Assembly: GCA_016868665.1 (NCBI GenBank)
Contig: VGGK01000024.1
Span: 1 to 32,022, forward strand
DNA: 32,022 nt
Source: Chlorobiota bacterium
GTDB lineage: Bacteria > Bacteroidota > Chlorobiia > Chlorobiales > Chlorobiaceae
Direction of reading: 5' to 3'
Shown here: piece by piece, positions 11,059-19,989 of the stretch
Layout: each line of letters opens with the position of its first letter
Position numbering within the stretch: the stretch's first letter is position 1
Position numbers and translations under genes: made by a program
The notes under the pieces: generated by a model
Databases searched by the model: none
What the model saw: only the letters and a program-made list of their open reading frames with translations
Told to the model about the DNA's origin: nothing

Positions 11059-11358
11059 ATGGAAGAAAATAAAACAGGAACTGCCGCAATGGAACAGAAA
11101 GCCGCCGCAAGGGGACGTAAAAAAAGCTGGCAGGGCAAGGTCGTCAGCGACAAAATGGACAAGGCAATAGTTGTTGCAGTCGAGCGCAGGGTACAGCATC
11201 CGGTCTACAAGAAATATTTCAAGAAGACCACCAGGCTGATGGCGCACGACGAAAAAAATGAAGCAGGCATCGGAGATCTCGTGAAAATCGTAGAGTGCAG
11301 GCCGCTGAGCAAAAGAAAAAGCTGCCGTCTCGTCGAAATCATCGAGAAAGCCAGGTAA
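11059..11358 (+). CDS. rpsQ: 30S ribosomal protein S17
   Basis: S17 is a primary 16S-rRNA-binding OB-fold protein of the 30S body. The conserved core is [48 protein letters not shown] followed by [24 protein letters not shown]. At 99 residues it carries an N-terminal extension of about 18 residues compared with E. coli; an internal ATG at 11089 would remove ten of these. Neither start has a clear Shine-Dalgarno, so the 5' end is slightly uncertain. Confidence 0.96.
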   Translation: MEENKTGTAAMEQKAAARGRKKSWQGKVVSDKMDKAIVVAVERRVQHPVYKKYFKKTTRLMAHDEKNEAGIGDLVKIVECRPLSKRKSCRLVEIIEKAR

Positions 11359-11394
11359 GAAGGACTCTTTATACATTAAAAAGGTTGAATCAGG

Positions 11395-11763
11395 ATGATC
11401 CAGAAAGAAACAAATCTGGTTGTTGCAGATAACAGCGGTGCCAAGAAAGTTCGTTGTATTCATGTCTTCGGCGGAACCGGCAGACGTTATGCAGGTCTCG
11501 GCGACCAGGTGATCGTATCGGTCAAGGCCGCTGTTCCTGGCGGTGTGGTTAAAAAGAAAGATGTCTGTAAAGCGGTTGTGGTCCGGTGCGTCAAGGAGCA
11601 GAAAAGAAAGGACGGATCATATATCCGTTTCGATGAAAATGCCGTCGTGCTGCTCAATGCGCAGGGTGAACCGAGAGGTACACGAATATTCGGACCAGTC
11701 GCCAGAGAATTACGCGACAGAAAATATATGAAAATCGTATCTTTGGCGCCTGAAGTGCTGTAA
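11395..11763 (+). CDS. rplN: 50S ribosomal protein L14
   Basis: L14 lies at the subunit interface and binds the silencing factor RsfS. The 122-residue product has the exact family length, with [80 protein letters not shown] and [10 protein letters not shown]. It opens the spc part of the cluster. Unusually, its stop codon is followed after only nine bases by a tRNA gene rather than directly by rplX. Confidence 0.99.
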   Translation: MIQKETNLVVADNSGAKKVRCIHVFGGTGRRYAGLGDQVIVSVKAAVPGGVVKKKDVCKAVVVRCVKEQKRKDGSYIRFDENAVVLLNAQGEPRGTRIFGPVARELRDRKYMKIVSLAPEVL

Positions 11764-11772
11764 GGTTTTCAA

Positions 11773-11845
11773 GCGGGAGTAACTCAGTTGGTAGAGTCAC
11801 AGCCTTCCAAGCTGTTGGTCGCGAGTTCGAGTCTCGTCTCCCGCT
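11773..11845 (+). tRNA. tRNA-Gly (anticodon TCC), reads GGA/GGG
   Basis: A complete cloverleaf can be drawn by hand: acceptor GCGGGAG/CTCCCGC (seven perfect pairs), D-stem ACTC/GAGT, anticodon stem ACAGC/GCTGT with loop CTTCCAA (anticodon TCC at 11806-11808), a five-base variable region, T-stem GCGAG/CTCGT with loop TTCGAGT, and discriminator T. CCA is not encoded. The gene lies within the spc operon, nine bases after rplN and 34 bases before rplX on the same strand. It is therefore probably co-transcribed with ribosomal-protein mRNA and released by RNase P and a 3' tRNA nuclease. Confidence 0.97.
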
Positions 11846-11879
11846 CAGGATTTTATGAATACTATCATATCAGTGAAAA

Positions 11880-12122
11880 ATGAAAACAGGGATCAAAAAA
11901 GTCAAGCTGCATGTCAGAAAAGACGACAATGTCGTTGTCATCAGCGGAAACGATAGGGGTAAGGCAGGAAAGGTGCTGAAGGTATTTCCACAGAAATGCA
12001 GGGTGATCGTTGAGGGCGTGAACATCAGAAAGCGCCATATGAAACCCACGCAGAGCCATCCGCAGGGAGCCATTATCGAAAGGGAGTTTCCGATCCACGC
12101 ATCGAACGTCAAGAAAAGTTAA
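11880..12122 (+). CDS. rplX: 50S ribosomal protein L24
   Basis: L24 initiates 50S assembly and later sits near the tunnel exit. The 80-residue product contains the KOW-type core [50 protein letters not shown] and [18 protein letters not shown]. It is shorter than the 104-residue E. coli protein, ending soon after the ASNV segment, a length seen in several phyla. It follows the embedded tRNA-Gly gene; a processing event at the tRNA would leave a 5' end about 34 nt before its start codon. Confidence 0.97.
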   Translation: MKTGIKKVKLHVRKDDNVVVISGNDRGKAGKVLKVFPQKCRVIVEGVNIRKRHMKPTQSHPQGAIIEREFPIHASNVKKS

Positions 12123-12182
12123 GCAGCAACAGTAATACATAAGCCGGGATGACCAAGACCATTCCGGAAATAACAGATAATA

Positions 12183-12770
12183 ATGACAAAGAAAAAAGAA
12201 ACAGCACCTGCCGAAAACGTCGAAGCTCGCCTTGATGTATTCTACCGTGAGAAGGTCGTTCCCAGGCTCATGGAGAGGTTCCAGTACAATAACATCATGA
12301 TGGTGCCGAAGCTTCAGAAAATAGCCATCAATATCGGTGTCGGAGAAGCAGCCGCAGAGCCGAAGCTGCTTGAGACCGCCATGGCCGAGCTTGCGCAGAT
12401 CACCGGTCAGAAGCCCCAGATACGCAAATCGAGAAAGGCGATTTCAAACTTCAAGCTCCGCGAAAATCAGGCAATCGGATGCCGGGTAACGCTGCGCAGA
12501 AAAACCATGTACGAGTTTCTTGACCGTTTTGTCAGTCTGGCTGTTCCGAGGATACGTGATTTCCGCGGTCTTAACGATACCAGTTTCGACGGACGGGGCA
12601 ACTATACAACAGGTATCAGGGAGCAGATCATATTCCCGGAAATCGATATCGATAAAGTACCGAGAATATCAGGAATGGATATCACTTTTGTGACATCCGC
12701 TGCTACCGATGAAGAGGCGTATGTACTGCTTGCCGAGCTTGGTATGCCATTCAAAAAGAAGAACAACTAA
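12183..12770 (+). CDS. rplE: 50S ribosomal protein L5
   Basis: L5 binds 5S rRNA in the central protuberance. The 195-residue product includes [68 protein letters not shown] and [20 protein letters not shown]. An N-terminal extension of about 15 residues ([15 protein letters not shown]) precedes the normal start of homology. The 60-bp gap before it, after rplX, is longer than its neighbours but has no convincing promoter or hairpin. Confidence 0.99.
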   Translation: MTKKKETAPAENVEARLDVFYREKVVPRLMERFQYNNIMMVPKLQKIAINIGVGEAAAEPKLLETAMAELAQITGQKPQIRKSRKAISNFKLRENQAIGCRVTLRRKTMYEFLDRFVSLAVPRIRDFRGLNDTSFDGRGNYTTGIREQIIFPEIDIDKVPRISGMDITFVTSAATDEEAYVLLAELGMPFKKKNN

Positions 12771-12788
12771 CTTATCAGGAAATCCGAA

Positions 12789-13058
12789 ATGGCCAGGAAA
12801 AGCATTATTGCACGGAACGAGAAAAGGAAAAAGCTTGTAGAAAAATATGCTGCAAAGCGCGAAGAGCTGTTGAAAGCCGGCGATTACGAAGCGCTTCGCA
12901 AACTGCCGAGAGACAGCTCCGCAACCAGGGTCAGAACCCGTTGCGTCCTTACCGGTCGTGGAAGAGGTGTGTACGAGAAATTCGGGCTATGCCGCCAGAT
13001 GTTCCGGAAACTCGCCCTTGAAGGCAAGATTCCGGGTGTCAGAAAGGCAAGCTGGTAA
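12789..13058 (+). CDS. rpsN: 30S ribosomal protein S14 (long, zinc-free type)
   Basis: S14 is a 30S head protein. The 89-residue product is the long form without paired CXXC zinc motifs: [36 protein letters not shown], then [39 protein letters not shown]. Two isolated cysteines remain but are too far apart for a zinc knuckle. It lies 18 bp after rplE and 63 bp before rpsH. Confidence 0.98.
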   Translation: MARKSIIARNEKRKKLVEKYAAKREELLKAGDYEALRKLPRDSSATRVRTRCVLTGRGRGVYEKFGLCRQMFRKLALEGKIPGVRKASW

Positions 13059-13121
13059 GGGGTTCAGTATTACCGGAAAAGAGAGAGATTTGTTCATTTT
13101 TGAAAGTAACCAACGTTTGCT

Positions 13122-13517
13122 ATGCCTGTAACGGATTCTATTGCAGATTATATCACCCGCATCAGAAATGCGGGGAGAGCGAAAAATAAAACCACCGATA
13201 TCCCGTACTCGAAGCTGAGGGAGAATATATCCCGTCTGCTTGTTGATAAGGGTTATATAAAGAACTTTACTGTCATCACGGCTGAACAGTTTCCGTTCAT
13301 TCGGGTCGAGTTAAAATATGTCGCAGAAGGTGAGCCTGCGATTCGGGAGATTACAAGAGTGAGCAAGCCCGGAAGAAGAGTGTACCAGGGCAAAGACATC
13401 AAGAAGTATCTTGGCGGCCTCGGACTTTACATTCTTTCTTCATCGAAAGGCATCATTACCGATAAAGAGGCCCGCGAGCAGGGCGTCGGCGGTGAGATAC
13501 TCTTCCGTATCTATTAA
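13122..13517 (+). CDS. rpsH: 30S ribosomal protein S8
   Basis: S8 is a primary binder of 16S rRNA helix 21 and in E. coli also represses the spc operon. The 131-residue product shows [42 protein letters not shown], and the diagnostic C-terminal half [51 protein letters not shown]. No S8-binding-like mRNA hairpin was identified near rplE. Confidence 0.99.
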   Translation: MPVTDSIADYITRIRNAGRAKNKTTDIPYSKLRENISRLLVDKGYIKNFTVITAEQFPFIRVELKYVAEGEPAIREITRVSKPGRRVYQGKDIKKYLGGLGLYILSSSKGIITDKEAREQGVGGEILFRIY

Positions 13518-13545
13518 TTCATAAGCCAAAGCGTACAGGAATATC

Positions 13546-14085
13546 ATGTCAAGAATAGGAAAAATGCCGATAGTTCTGGGCAACCAGGCAAAGATCGAGG
13601 TCAGTGATGGTAATATAACGGTGACCGGTCCGAAGGGCACGCTTGAGCAGGCGATGGTTTCGCAGGTGTCGGTGAAGGAAGAAAATGGATCCGTTACCGT
13701 AGAAAGAATTGATGACAGCAAAAAATCCCGTGCAATGCACGGGCTATACAGAATGCTTATCAGCAATATGGTTGAGGGCGTTACGAAAGGGTTCACCAGA
13801 AAGCTCGAAATCGCAGGCGTCGGATACCGCGCCGAACTGAAAAACGATCTGCTGGCGCTCTCTCTCGGCTATTCTCACATGATCTATTTCAAAGCACCCG
13901 ACAGCATCACAATAGAGGTTCCGGATCAGACAACCATTCTCATAAGCGGCATTGACAAAGCGCTTGTCGGTCAGGTAGCCTCCAAGATACGTTCATTCAG
14001 GAAGCCTGAACCGTATCGAGGCAAGGGTATCAAGTACGCAGGTGAGATCATTCGACGCAAGGAAGGCAAGGCCGCCGGCAAGTAA
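13546..14085 (+). CDS. rplF: 50S ribosomal protein L6
   Basis: L6 lies near the sarcin-ricin loop and factor-binding site. The 179-residue product has the usual length, with [72 protein letters not shown] and the C-terminal [33 protein letters not shown] signature. It sits between rpsH and rplR as in most bacteria. Confidence 0.99.
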   Translation: MSRIGKMPIVLGNQAKIEVSDGNITVTGPKGTLEQAMVSQVSVKEENGSVTVERIDDSKKSRAMHGLYRMLISNMVEGVTKGFTRKLEIAGVGYRAELKNDLLALSLGYSHMIYFKAPDSITIEVPDQTTILISGIDKALVGQVASKIRSFRKPEPYRGKGIKYAGEIIRRKEGKAAGK

Positions 14086-14128
14086 GAGCGAAAACAGTCA
14101 GGCAATAACATTATTACGGTTGAAGAGA

Positions 14129-14488
14129 ATGAGTCAAATCGATAAAGCCTCACGCAGGCAAAAAATCAAGGACAGAAGCAGAAAGCAGGTCCATGGAACG
14201 GAAACGAAACCGAGACTCTGTGTTTACAGAAGTCTGTCCCAGATCTATGCGCAACTTATCGATGACGATAAGGGCGCGACCATCATGGCCGTATCGAGTA
14301 TGTCCAGGGAAAACAAGGCTCTTGAAGGCACGAAAACCGATGTCTGCCGTCTTGTAGGCAAGCAGCTCGGAGAAATGGCGAAAGCCCGGGGCATTACCAG
14401 CGTCATATTCGACAGGAACGGATTTCGTTATCATGGCAGAGTGAAAGCGTTGGCGGATGGTGCTCGGGAAGCCGGCCTGGTCTTTTAA
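14129..14488 (+). CDS. rplR: 50S ribosomal protein L18
   Basis: L18 binds 5S rRNA with L5 in the central protuberance. The 119-residue product contains [49 protein letters not shown] and the end [26 protein letters not shown]. The open frame runs upstream to 14042 and would overlap rplF, but the ATG at 14129 follows a GAAGAGA purine tract and matches the family start. Confidence 0.98.
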   Translation: MSQIDKASRRQKIKDRSRKQVHGTETKPRLCVYRSLSQIYAQLIDDDKGATIMAVSSMSRENKALEGTKTDVCRLVGKQLGEMAKARGITSVIFDRNGFRYHGRVKALADGAREAGLVF

Positions 14489-14512
14489 AAAACATTACAA
14501 AGAGAACGATAC

Positions 14513-15031
14513 ATGTCGAAAATATCTGCAAAGAATATCAGGCCCGGTGAATTGAATCTGAAGGAGAAGCTGGTTCATATCAACAGAACAGCCAAGGTTG
14601 TAAAAGGCGGCAAGCGTTTCGGATTCAATGCTATTGTAGTGGTTGGCGACAAGGAAGGTCATGTCGGATATGGTCTCGGTAAAGCCAATGAAGTTCAGGA
14701 TGCCATTGCAAAAGGGGTCGAAGACGGAAAGAAGAATGTGATCAAGGTTCCCATCATCAAAGGCACTATTCCGCATCAGGTTATTGCAAAATACGGTTCA
14801 GCCAAAGTGCTTATGAAGCCGGCAACTCCCGGTACCGGTCTTATTGCCGGTGGAGCAGTTCGCGCGGTGCTTGAAATGGCAGGAGTTCATGATGTGCTGA
14901 CCAAATCGCTTGGCTCATCCAATCCGCATAACGTTGTGAAAGCTGCGATCAGGGGACTGCAGAGCATGTCCGATGCGATGGATGTGGCCGAAAGACGGTC
15001 AAAGAGCCTTAAAGAGGTTTTTGAAAGCTAA
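14513..15031 (+). CDS. rpsE: 30S ribosomal protein S5
   Basis: S5 acts in decoding fidelity at the back of the 30S decoding centre. The 172-residue product has the N-terminal double-stranded-RNA-binding-like domain ([46 protein letters not shown]) and the C-terminal domain with [39 protein letters not shown]. The loop around VVKGGKRF, where spectinomycin-resistance changes are known, appears wild-type. It precedes rpmD by 21 bp. Confidence 0.99.
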   Translation: MSKISAKNIRPGELNLKEKLVHINRTAKVVKGGKRFGFNAIVVVGDKEGHVGYGLGKANEVQDAIAKGVEDGKKNVIKVPIIKGTIPHQVIAKYGSAKVLMKPATPGTGLIAGGAVRAVLEMAGVHDVLTKSLGSSNPHNVVKAAIRGLQSMSDAMDVAERRSKSLKEVFES

Positions 15032-15052
15032 ACAGAAGATAGAGAAGAAGTC

Positions 15053-15238
15053 ATGAGCGAGAAAACAATACGGATAACTCAGGTTCGCAGCGTTATAGGG
15101 TGCACCAGAAAACAGAAAGATACGATTAAGGCTCTTGGTCTCGGTCGCCCGAATTACTCGGTGGAAAAGCAGGACAATCCCTGTCTTCGCGGTCAGATCC
15201 GGGTGGTTCAGCACCTTGTAAAGGTTGAAGAGAATTAA
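15053..15238 (+). CDS. rpmD: 50S ribosomal protein L30
   Basis: The 61-residue product has the L30 pattern KTIRITQVRSVIGCTRKQKDTIKALGLGRPNYSVEKQDNPCLRGQIRVVQHLVKVEE. L30 is a small peripheral 50S protein that is absent in some bacteria. A GAGAAGAAG purine stretch precedes the ATG. It lies between rpsE and rplO as expected. Confidence 0.97.
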   Translation: MSEKTIRITQVRSVIGCTRKQKDTIKALGLGRPNYSVEKQDNPCLRGQIRVVQHLVKVEEN

Positions 15239-15271
15239 GATTTTACTAATAGCAAGTCGGGAATCGATATC

Positions 15272-15829
15272 ATGGATTTAAGTTCACTTCGTCCAGCAAA
15301 AGGCGCGGTAAAAAACAAAAAACGTGTCGGCCGCGGACAGGGGTCCGGTAATGGAACTACAGCCGGTAAGGGTAATAAAGGCCAGCAGTCAAGAAGCGGT
15401 TATCAGAAGCCGATCAATGAAGGAGGTCAGATACCGATTTATCGCCGTCTTCCTAAATTCGGCTTTACTCCTCCGGACAGAAAGTCTGTCAAGACACTCA
15501 ATGTCTCACAGATAGAGGCATGGATCGAGGAAGGTCTTATTGATGGAACCGAGATTTCCGTGCTGGACCTGAAGGCATTGTGCAATGCAAGTTACGCCGA
15601 TTACTTCAAGATTCTCGGTAACGGCGAAATCACCAAGCCTGTAAATATAACGGCACATTTTTTCAGCAAAAGCGCCGAAGAGAAAATAGCAAAAGCTGGC
15701 GGTTCGGTTACAAAGGCCTACCGTACGCTTGAAGAAGCTTCCAAAATAGCAGATCTGTCGGTCGAAGAGGCTCTCCTGAAACCGAAAGCTCCGCTGGTAA
15801 AGAGAGTTAAGAAATCAGCAAAGTCCTGA
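15272..15829 (+). CDS. rplO: 50S ribosomal protein L15
   Basis: L15 is a late-assembling 50S protein. The N-terminal part is diagnostic: MDLSSLRPAKGAVKNKKRVGRGQGSGNGTTAGKGNKGQQSRSGY followed by EGGQIPIYRRLPKFGF. The globular C-terminal part ends near KAGGSVTKAY. At 185 residues it is about 40 residues longer than E. coli L15 owing to a C-terminal extension rich in Ala, Glu and Lys (EEASKIADLSVEEALLKPKAP..KSAKS). secY follows after 17 bp. Confidence 0.98.
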   Translation: MDLSSLRPAKGAVKNKKRVGRGQGSGNGTTAGKGNKGQQSRSGYQKPINEGGQIPIYRRLPKFGFTPPDRKSVKTLNVSQIEAWIEEGLIDGTEISVLDLKALCNASYADYFKILGNGEITKPVNITAHFFSKSAEEKIAKAGGSVTKAYRTLEEASKIADLSVEEALLKPKAPLVKRVKKSAKS

Positions 15830-15846
15830 ATATCGCCTGACCCGTT

Positions 15847-17178
15847 ATGAAGCTTATCGAAAGTATACGCAATATCAATAAAATCCCGGAGCTTCGGCAG
15901 CGGATCCTTTATGCTCTTCTTCTTCTGTTCGTTTACAGGCTTGGTTCTCACATTACCTTACCGGGCGTCGATGCGGCAGCGGTAGCTTCCGCATCACCTG
16001 CCCACTCGAACGATCTTTTCGGACTGTTCGATCTCTTCGTCGGAGGAGCCTTTACGCGTGCATCCATCTTTTCGCTGGGCATAATGCCCTACATCTCGGC
16101 TTCCATTATCATACAGCTTCTCGGAGCTGTTACCCCGTATGTGCAGAAACTGCAGAAGGAGGGTGAGGAAGGTCGTCAGCGAATCAATCAGATGACCCGT
16201 TACGGCACTGTGGTCATTGCAGCACTGCAGGCATGGGGGGTAACGGTCAGTCTTGCCAGTCCTGCATCATTCGGCAGGATGGTGGTTCCGGATCCGGGAT
16301 GGTTCTTTACCCTGAACGCAGTAGTCATTCTGACGGCATCGACAGTATTCGTCATGTGGCTTGGTGAGCGAATAACAGAAAGGGGTATCGGTAACGGGAT
16401 ATCGCTCATCATCATGATCGGCATACTTGCCGCTTTTCCGCAATCGCTTGTTGCCGAATTCAGATCGGTATCGCTCGGGAGCAAAAACTGGATTGTCGAG
16501 ATCATCATTCTTGCGATGATGGCCGCAATCGTAGCATTTGTTGTTGTGCTGACTGTAGGAACGCGCAGGATACCGGTTCAGCACGCAAAGCGGGTCGTCG
16601 GGAGAAAAGTCTATGGCGGCAGCACGCAGTATATTCCCATGCGCATCAATACAGCCGGCGTCATGCCCATTATTTTTGCGCAGTCGATCATGTTCCTTCC
16701 CTCCACATTCATTTCTTTTTTTCCGGAAAACGAAATGATGCAGAGCTTATCGGGAGTCTTTGCTTATGATTCCTGGTGGTATGCGCTGATATTCGGCACC
16801 ATGATTGTCTTTTTTACCTACTTTTATACGGCCATCGCCTTCAACCCCAAAGAGGTTGCAGATACAATGCGAAGGCAGGGGGGATTCATTCCGGGCGTAA
16901 GGCCGGGCAAGAGCACTGCTGATTTCATCGATAACATCCTTACCCGCATTACCCTCCCAGGGGCCATATCTCTGGCACTGATCGCGGTGCTTCCGACATT
17001 TCTGACCAAATTTGCTAACGTAACACCCGGATTTGCGCAGTTTTTCGGAGGAACGAGTCTGCTCATTATTGTCGGTGTCGGCCTCGATACCCTTCAGCAG
17101 ATCGAAAGCCATCTGCTCATGCGTCATTACGACGGATTCATGAAGACCGGCAAAATGAGAAGCAGACAGAAGTCGTAA
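15847..17178 (+). CDS. secY: Preprotein translocase subunit SecY
   Basis: SecY is the channel subunit of the SecYEG translocon in the cytoplasmic membrane. The 443-residue product has the family length and ten predictable hydrophobic segments, beginning with ILYALLLLFVYRLGSHITLPGV. Diagnostic elements include the plug region after residue 55 (NDLFGLFDLFVGGAFTRASIFSLGIMPYISASIIIQLL), GERITERGIGNGISLIIMIGI, the cytosolic loop TRRIPVQHAKRVVG, and FNPKEVADTMRRQGGFIPGVRPG. It closes the spc group. map follows after 12 bp, without the adk gene often found there. Confidence 0.99.
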   Translation: MKLIESIRNINKIPELRQRILYALLLLFVYRLGSHITLPGVDAAAVASASPAHSNDLFGLFDLFVGGAFTRASIFSLGIMPYISASIIIQLLGAVTPYVQKLQKEGEEGRQRINQMTRYGTVVIAALQAWGVTVSLASPASFGRMVVPDPGWFFTLNAVVILTASTVFVMWLGERITERGIGNGISLIIMIGILAAFPQSLVAEFRSVSLGSKNWIVEIIILAMMAAIVAFVVVLTVGTRRIPVQHAKRVVGRKVYGGSTQYIPMRINTAGVMPIIFAQSIMFLPSTFISFFPENEMMQSLSGVFAYDSWWYALIFGTMIVFFTYFYTAIAFNPKEVADTMRRQGGFIPGVRPGKSTADFIDNILTRITLPGAISLALIAVLPTFLTKFANVTPGFAQFFGGTSLLIIVGVGLDTLQQIESHLLMRHYDGFMKTGKMRSRQKS

Positions 17179-17190
17179 GGGACAGACTGG

Positions 17191-18000
17191 ATGATTATCA
17201 TAAAGAGTGAGCGTGAAATCGAACTGATGCGGGAATCGGGAAGGCTGACGGCCATGGTGCTCGATATGCTTCAGGAAGAGATAAAGCCAGGTATGACAAC
17301 CGGAAAGCTTGATGAATTGGCCGAGGCGTTTATAAGGGATCATCATGCAGTGCCGAGTTTTCTTAATTACGCGCCAAAGGGAGATCCCGATGTGACGCCC
17401 TATCCGGCGACGCTTTGTGTTTCTATCAACGAAGAGGTCGTACACGGAGTCCCGAGTCCGAAGCGGGTTATTCGTGAAGGAGATATCGTATCGGTAGACT
17501 GCGGCGTTTACAAAGGGGGATATCACGGGGATTCTGCAAGGACCTATGTGCTCGGCACAATCGAAGAAAAGGTTCAGCAGCTTGTAGACGTTACGCAGGA
17601 ATGTCTTGAGCTTGGCATTGCGCAGGCAATCGAGGGAAATCGTCTGCATGATATTTCAGCTGCCGTCGAGGAACATGCGCGTTCATTCGGTTTCAGCGTT
17701 ATCGAAAACATGGTAGGACACGGAATCGGCAGCGAGCTGCATGAAGACCCCGCTGTTCCCAATTACGGAAGACGACATACCGGAGTGAAGCTCAGGGAAG
17801 GCATGGCGCTCGCCATCGAGCCTATGATAGCTCTCGGACGCTCTCGAAAAGCGGTCAGCAAACGGGGCGGCTGGGTAGCCGTTACTGAAGATGGAAAACC
17901 GTCAGCTCATTTTGAGCATACGGTTATAGTCAGGCCGGGGAAGGCGGAAGTGCTTACCCGCTCATTACTTGAACATGGAGCGCCATCAGGGCGCTCGTAA
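17191..18000 (+). CDS. map: Methionine aminopeptidase, type I
   Basis: This cytosolic metalloenzyme removes the initiator methionine from nascent proteins. The 269-residue product carries the full active site: His85 (VVHGVPS), metal ligands Asp103 (VDCGVY), Asp114 (GDSARTY), His177 (GHGIG), Glu210 (IEPMI) and Glu242 (HFEHTV). There is a small insertion before the first histidine (YAPKGDPDVTPYPATLCVS) compared with the shortest type I enzymes, and no N-terminal zinc-finger extension. It lies between secY and infA, a common coupling with protein export and initiation genes. Confidence 0.97.
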   Translation: MIIIKSEREIELMRESGRLTAMVLDMLQEEIKPGMTTGKLDELAEAFIRDHHAVPSFLNYAPKGDPDVTPYPATLCVSINEEVVHGVPSPKRVIREGDIVSVDCGVYKGGYHGDSARTYVLGTIEEKVQQLVDVTQECLELGIAQAIEGNRLHDISAAVEEHARSFGFSVIENMVGHGIGSELHEDPAVPNYGRRHTGVKLREGMALAIEPMIALGRSRKAVSKRGGWVAVTEDGKPSAHFEHTVIVRPGKAEVLTRSLLEHGAPSGRS

Positions 18001-18027
18001 AACTTCTGAATTCAAAGGAGCTTACCG

Positions 18028-18246
18028 TTGGCCAAAGAAGAAGCGATCGAGATTGAAGGCGTTATCGTTGATGCGCTGCCGAATGCGCAGTTCAAGGTGA
18101 AACTTGAAAACGGCCTTGAAGTGCTTGCGCATGTATCGGGAAAAATCAGGATGCATTATATCCGAATCCTGCCGGGCGACAAGGTAAAGGTGCAGATATC
18201 TCCCTACGATATTTCAAAAGGGCGGATTACCTATCGGTATAAATAA
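18028..18246 (+). CDS. infA: Translation initiation factor IF-1
   Basis: IF-1 is the S1-like OB-fold factor that occupies the 30S A site during initiation. The 72-residue product has the exact family length: [71 protein letters not shown]. The start codon is TTG, supported by AAAGGAG at 18014-18020 eight bases upstream and by the conserved M-AKE N terminus. A 113-bp AT-rich gap separates it from rpmJ. Confidence 0.98.
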   Translation: MAKEEAIEIEGVIVDALPNAQFKVKLENGLEVLAHVSGKIRMHYIRILPGDKVKVQISPYDISKGRITYRYK

Positions 18247-18359
18247 ACGTTTAAAAACGATCAATCATGTGTTGATTGTAAATACAATATTTTGTACATT
18301 ACAAGCCTTTCAGATTTTTCTATAGACAGATGATTTAATTATTGTATGCGGGGTCAATT
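18247..18359 (+). promoter_or_regulatory. AT-rich gap with candidate promoter for the alpha operon
   Basis: This gap contains no gene and is clearly richer in A and T than its flanks. TTGATT at 18272-18277 and TACATT at 18295-18300 are separated by 17 bp and form the best promoter-like pair. It would give a leader of about 50 nt before rpmJ. Partial dyad symmetry is present (ATCAA...TTGAT at 18260-18276, and GTAA..ACAA facing TTGTACATTAC). The gap divides infA from rpmJ and suggests an independent transcription start for rpmJ-rpsM-rpsK-rpsD-rpoA-rplQ. Confidence 0.35.
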
Positions 18360-18476
18360 ATGAAAATATATTCTTCCATCAAAAAGCGTTGTGAGCATTG
18401 CCGTATCATAAAGCGAAAAGGAAAGCGTTTTGTGATCTGCAAAGTGAATCCGAGTCATAAGCAGCGCCAGGGTTGA
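18360..18476 (+). CDS. rpmJ: 50S ribosomal protein L36 (zinc-binding type)
   Basis: This very short gene encodes 38 residues: [20 protein letters not shown] followed by [19 protein letters not shown]36 is the smallest 50S protein. Cys11, Cys14, Cys27 and His33 form the CCCH zinc site, so this is the zinc-containing form. It falls exactly where expected between infA and rpsM, 34 bp before rpsM, and opens the alpha group. Confidence 0.98.
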   Translation: MKIYSSIKKRCEHCRIIKRKGKRFVICKVNPSHKQRQG

Positions 18477-18510
18477 TCTTCAGAAATAATCAATAGAACC
18501 AATAGAGCAC

Positions 18511-18888
18511 ATGAGGATAGCTGGGGTAAATTTGCCGCTGAACAAGCATGCGGTCATTGCTTTAACGCATGTTTACGGTATCGGAAGTACTTCCGCCAAG
18601 CAGATTCTGCAGAGGGCAGGCATCGCTCCCGACAGGAAGATTTCCGAGTTGAACGATGAAGAAGCGCATGCGATAAGGGAGATTATTGCCGAAGATTACA
18701 AGGTTGAAGGTCAGGCTCGCGGTGAACAGCAGCTTGCGGTCAAGCGTCTTATGGATATCGGCTGCTACAGGGGTTTGCGACATCGCCGCTCGCTTCCTGT
18801 GCGTGGACAGCGGACACAGACCAATGCGAGAACCAGAAAAGGTAAGCGCAAGACGGTTGCCGGCAAGAAAAAGGCAGTGAAGAAGTAG
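18511..18888 (+). CDS. rpsM: 30S ribosomal protein S13
   Basis: S13 lies in the 30S head, contacts the P-site tRNA and forms the B1 bridges with 23S rRNA and L5. The 125-residue product begins [33 protein letters not shown] and ends with the diagnostic [38 protein letters not shown]. It is the second gene of the alpha group. Confidence 0.99.
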   Translation: MRIAGVNLPLNKHAVIALTHVYGIGSTSAKQILQRAGIAPDRKISELNDEEAHAIREIIAEDYKVEGQARGEQQLAVKRLMDIGCYRGLRHRRSLPVRGQRTQTNARTRKGKRKTVAGKKKAVKK

Positions 18889-18932
18889 TAGGTTAGCAAT
18901 ACATCAACTTTGAGACTTTAGAGTGTACGCTC

Positions 18933-19316
18933 ATGGCAACAGTTAGCAGGAAAAAGAAGAAAGTAAAGGTTACCCCTGAAGGTGCTGTTCATATCAAGGC
19001 ATCGTTCAATAATATTATGGTGACCATTACCGATCTCCATGGAAATACGGTGTCCTGGTCAAGTGCAGGAAAAAACGGATTCAGGGGATCTAAAAAGAAT
19101 ACTCCGTATGCTTCGCAGGTGACCTCCGAAGCAGCCGCAAAAGAGGCCTTTGATCTCGGTATGAGAAACGTCCAGGTGTTTATCAAAGGACCTGGAGCCG
19201 GAAGAGATGCGGCCATAAGGGCGCTTCAGGGTGCGGGTCTCGAGGTTCGTTCCATCAGGGATATTACACCGCTGCCGCATAACGGCTGCAGGCCGCCTAA
19301 ACGAAGAAGGGTCTGA
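18933..19316 (+). CDS. rpsK: 30S ribosomal protein S11
   Basis: S11 lies on the 30S platform near the E site. The 127-residue product includes [111 protein letters not shown]. The C-terminal [11 protein letters not shown] is diagnostic. The first residues ([14 protein letters not shown]) form the usual basic N terminus. Confidence 0.99.
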   Translation: MATVSRKKKKVKVTPEGAVHIKASFNNIMVTITDLHGNTVSWSSAGKNGFRGSKKNTPYASQVTSEAAAKEAFDLGMRNVQVFIKGPGAGRDAAIRALQGAGLEVRSIRDITPLPHNGCRPPKRRRV

Positions 19317-19354
19317 TTTTTATTATTCATAGAATTTTCAATGAAGCAATTGAT

Positions 19355-19966
19355 ATGGCAAGATTTAGAGGCTCAATAACAAAAGTATCCCGCCGGTTAG
19401 GTATTGCGCTTTCGCCGAAAGCCGAAAAATATCTTGAAAGACGACCTTTTGCCCCTGGACAGCATGGACAGTCGAGAAGAGGAAAGGTTTCCGAGTATGC
19501 GCTGCAGTTGAGGGAAAAGCAGAAGATGAAATATCTCTACGGTATTCTTGAAAAGCAGTTCAGGAACTACTACAAGAAGGCCGTATCGCAGAGAGGCGTT
19601 ACCGGTGATAACCTTGTCAGGCTTCTTGAAAGACGATTCGATAATGTTGTCTATCGTGCCGGTTTTGCACCCTCGCGAGCAGCATCCCGTCAGCTTGTAA
19701 CGCACGGGCATCTTCTGATCAACGGAAAGAAAGTCAACATTCCGTCATATCTTGTCGCGCCCGGCGATCTTATCGAGTTCCGTCAGAAGAGTCGGAACAT
19801 GGCAGCTGTAGCCGATTCGCTCAGCAAGGCTCCGGAATCCCGTTTTCCTGCCTGGATACAGGTAGACAAGGCTAACCAGAAAGCAGTTTTTCTCAGTGTT
19901 CCCGAGCGCGAAGATATTCAGGAGCCGTTCAACGAGCAGCTTGTCGTTGAGTTGTACTCCAAGTGA
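19355..19966 (+). CDS. rpsD: 30S ribosomal protein S4 (zinc-free type)
   Basis: S4 is a primary 16S-rRNA-binding protein, an accuracy factor, and in E. coli the repressor of the alpha operon. The 203-residue product begins [19 protein letters not shown] and has [48 protein letters not shown]. An S4 RNA-binding domain follows with [46 protein letters not shown]. The N terminus lacks the four cysteines of zinc-binding S4. No S4-type pseudoknot could be identified upstream of rpsM by eye. Confidence 0.99.
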   Translation: MARFRGSITKVSRRLGIALSPKAEKYLERRPFAPGQHGQSRRGKVSEYALQLREKQKMKYLYGILEKQFRNYYKKAVSQRGVTGDNLVRLLERRFDNVVYRAGFAPSRAASRQLVTHGHLLINGKKVNIPSYLVAPGDLIEFRQKSRNMAAVADSLSKAPESRFPAWIQVDKANQKAVFLSVPEREDIQEPFNEQLVVELYSK

Positions 19967-19989
19967 TTTTAACGAACCCCAAGGTATAA

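Noticed and set aside
12153-12167. 15-base match CAAGACCATTCCGGA shared with about 25092-25106
   Set aside because: One exact 15-base match is about what is expected by chance among all pairs of positions on both strands in 32 kb, and the flanks differ.
17157-17192. Missing adk between secY and map as a sign of deletion
   Set aside because: The gap is a clean 12 bp with no remnant; secY-map without adk occurs in various bacteria, so this is a normal variant of gene order.
16747-17649. 300-codon open frame on the - strand opposite secY and map
   Set aside because: Antisense to two certain genes; translated product has no recognisable motif.
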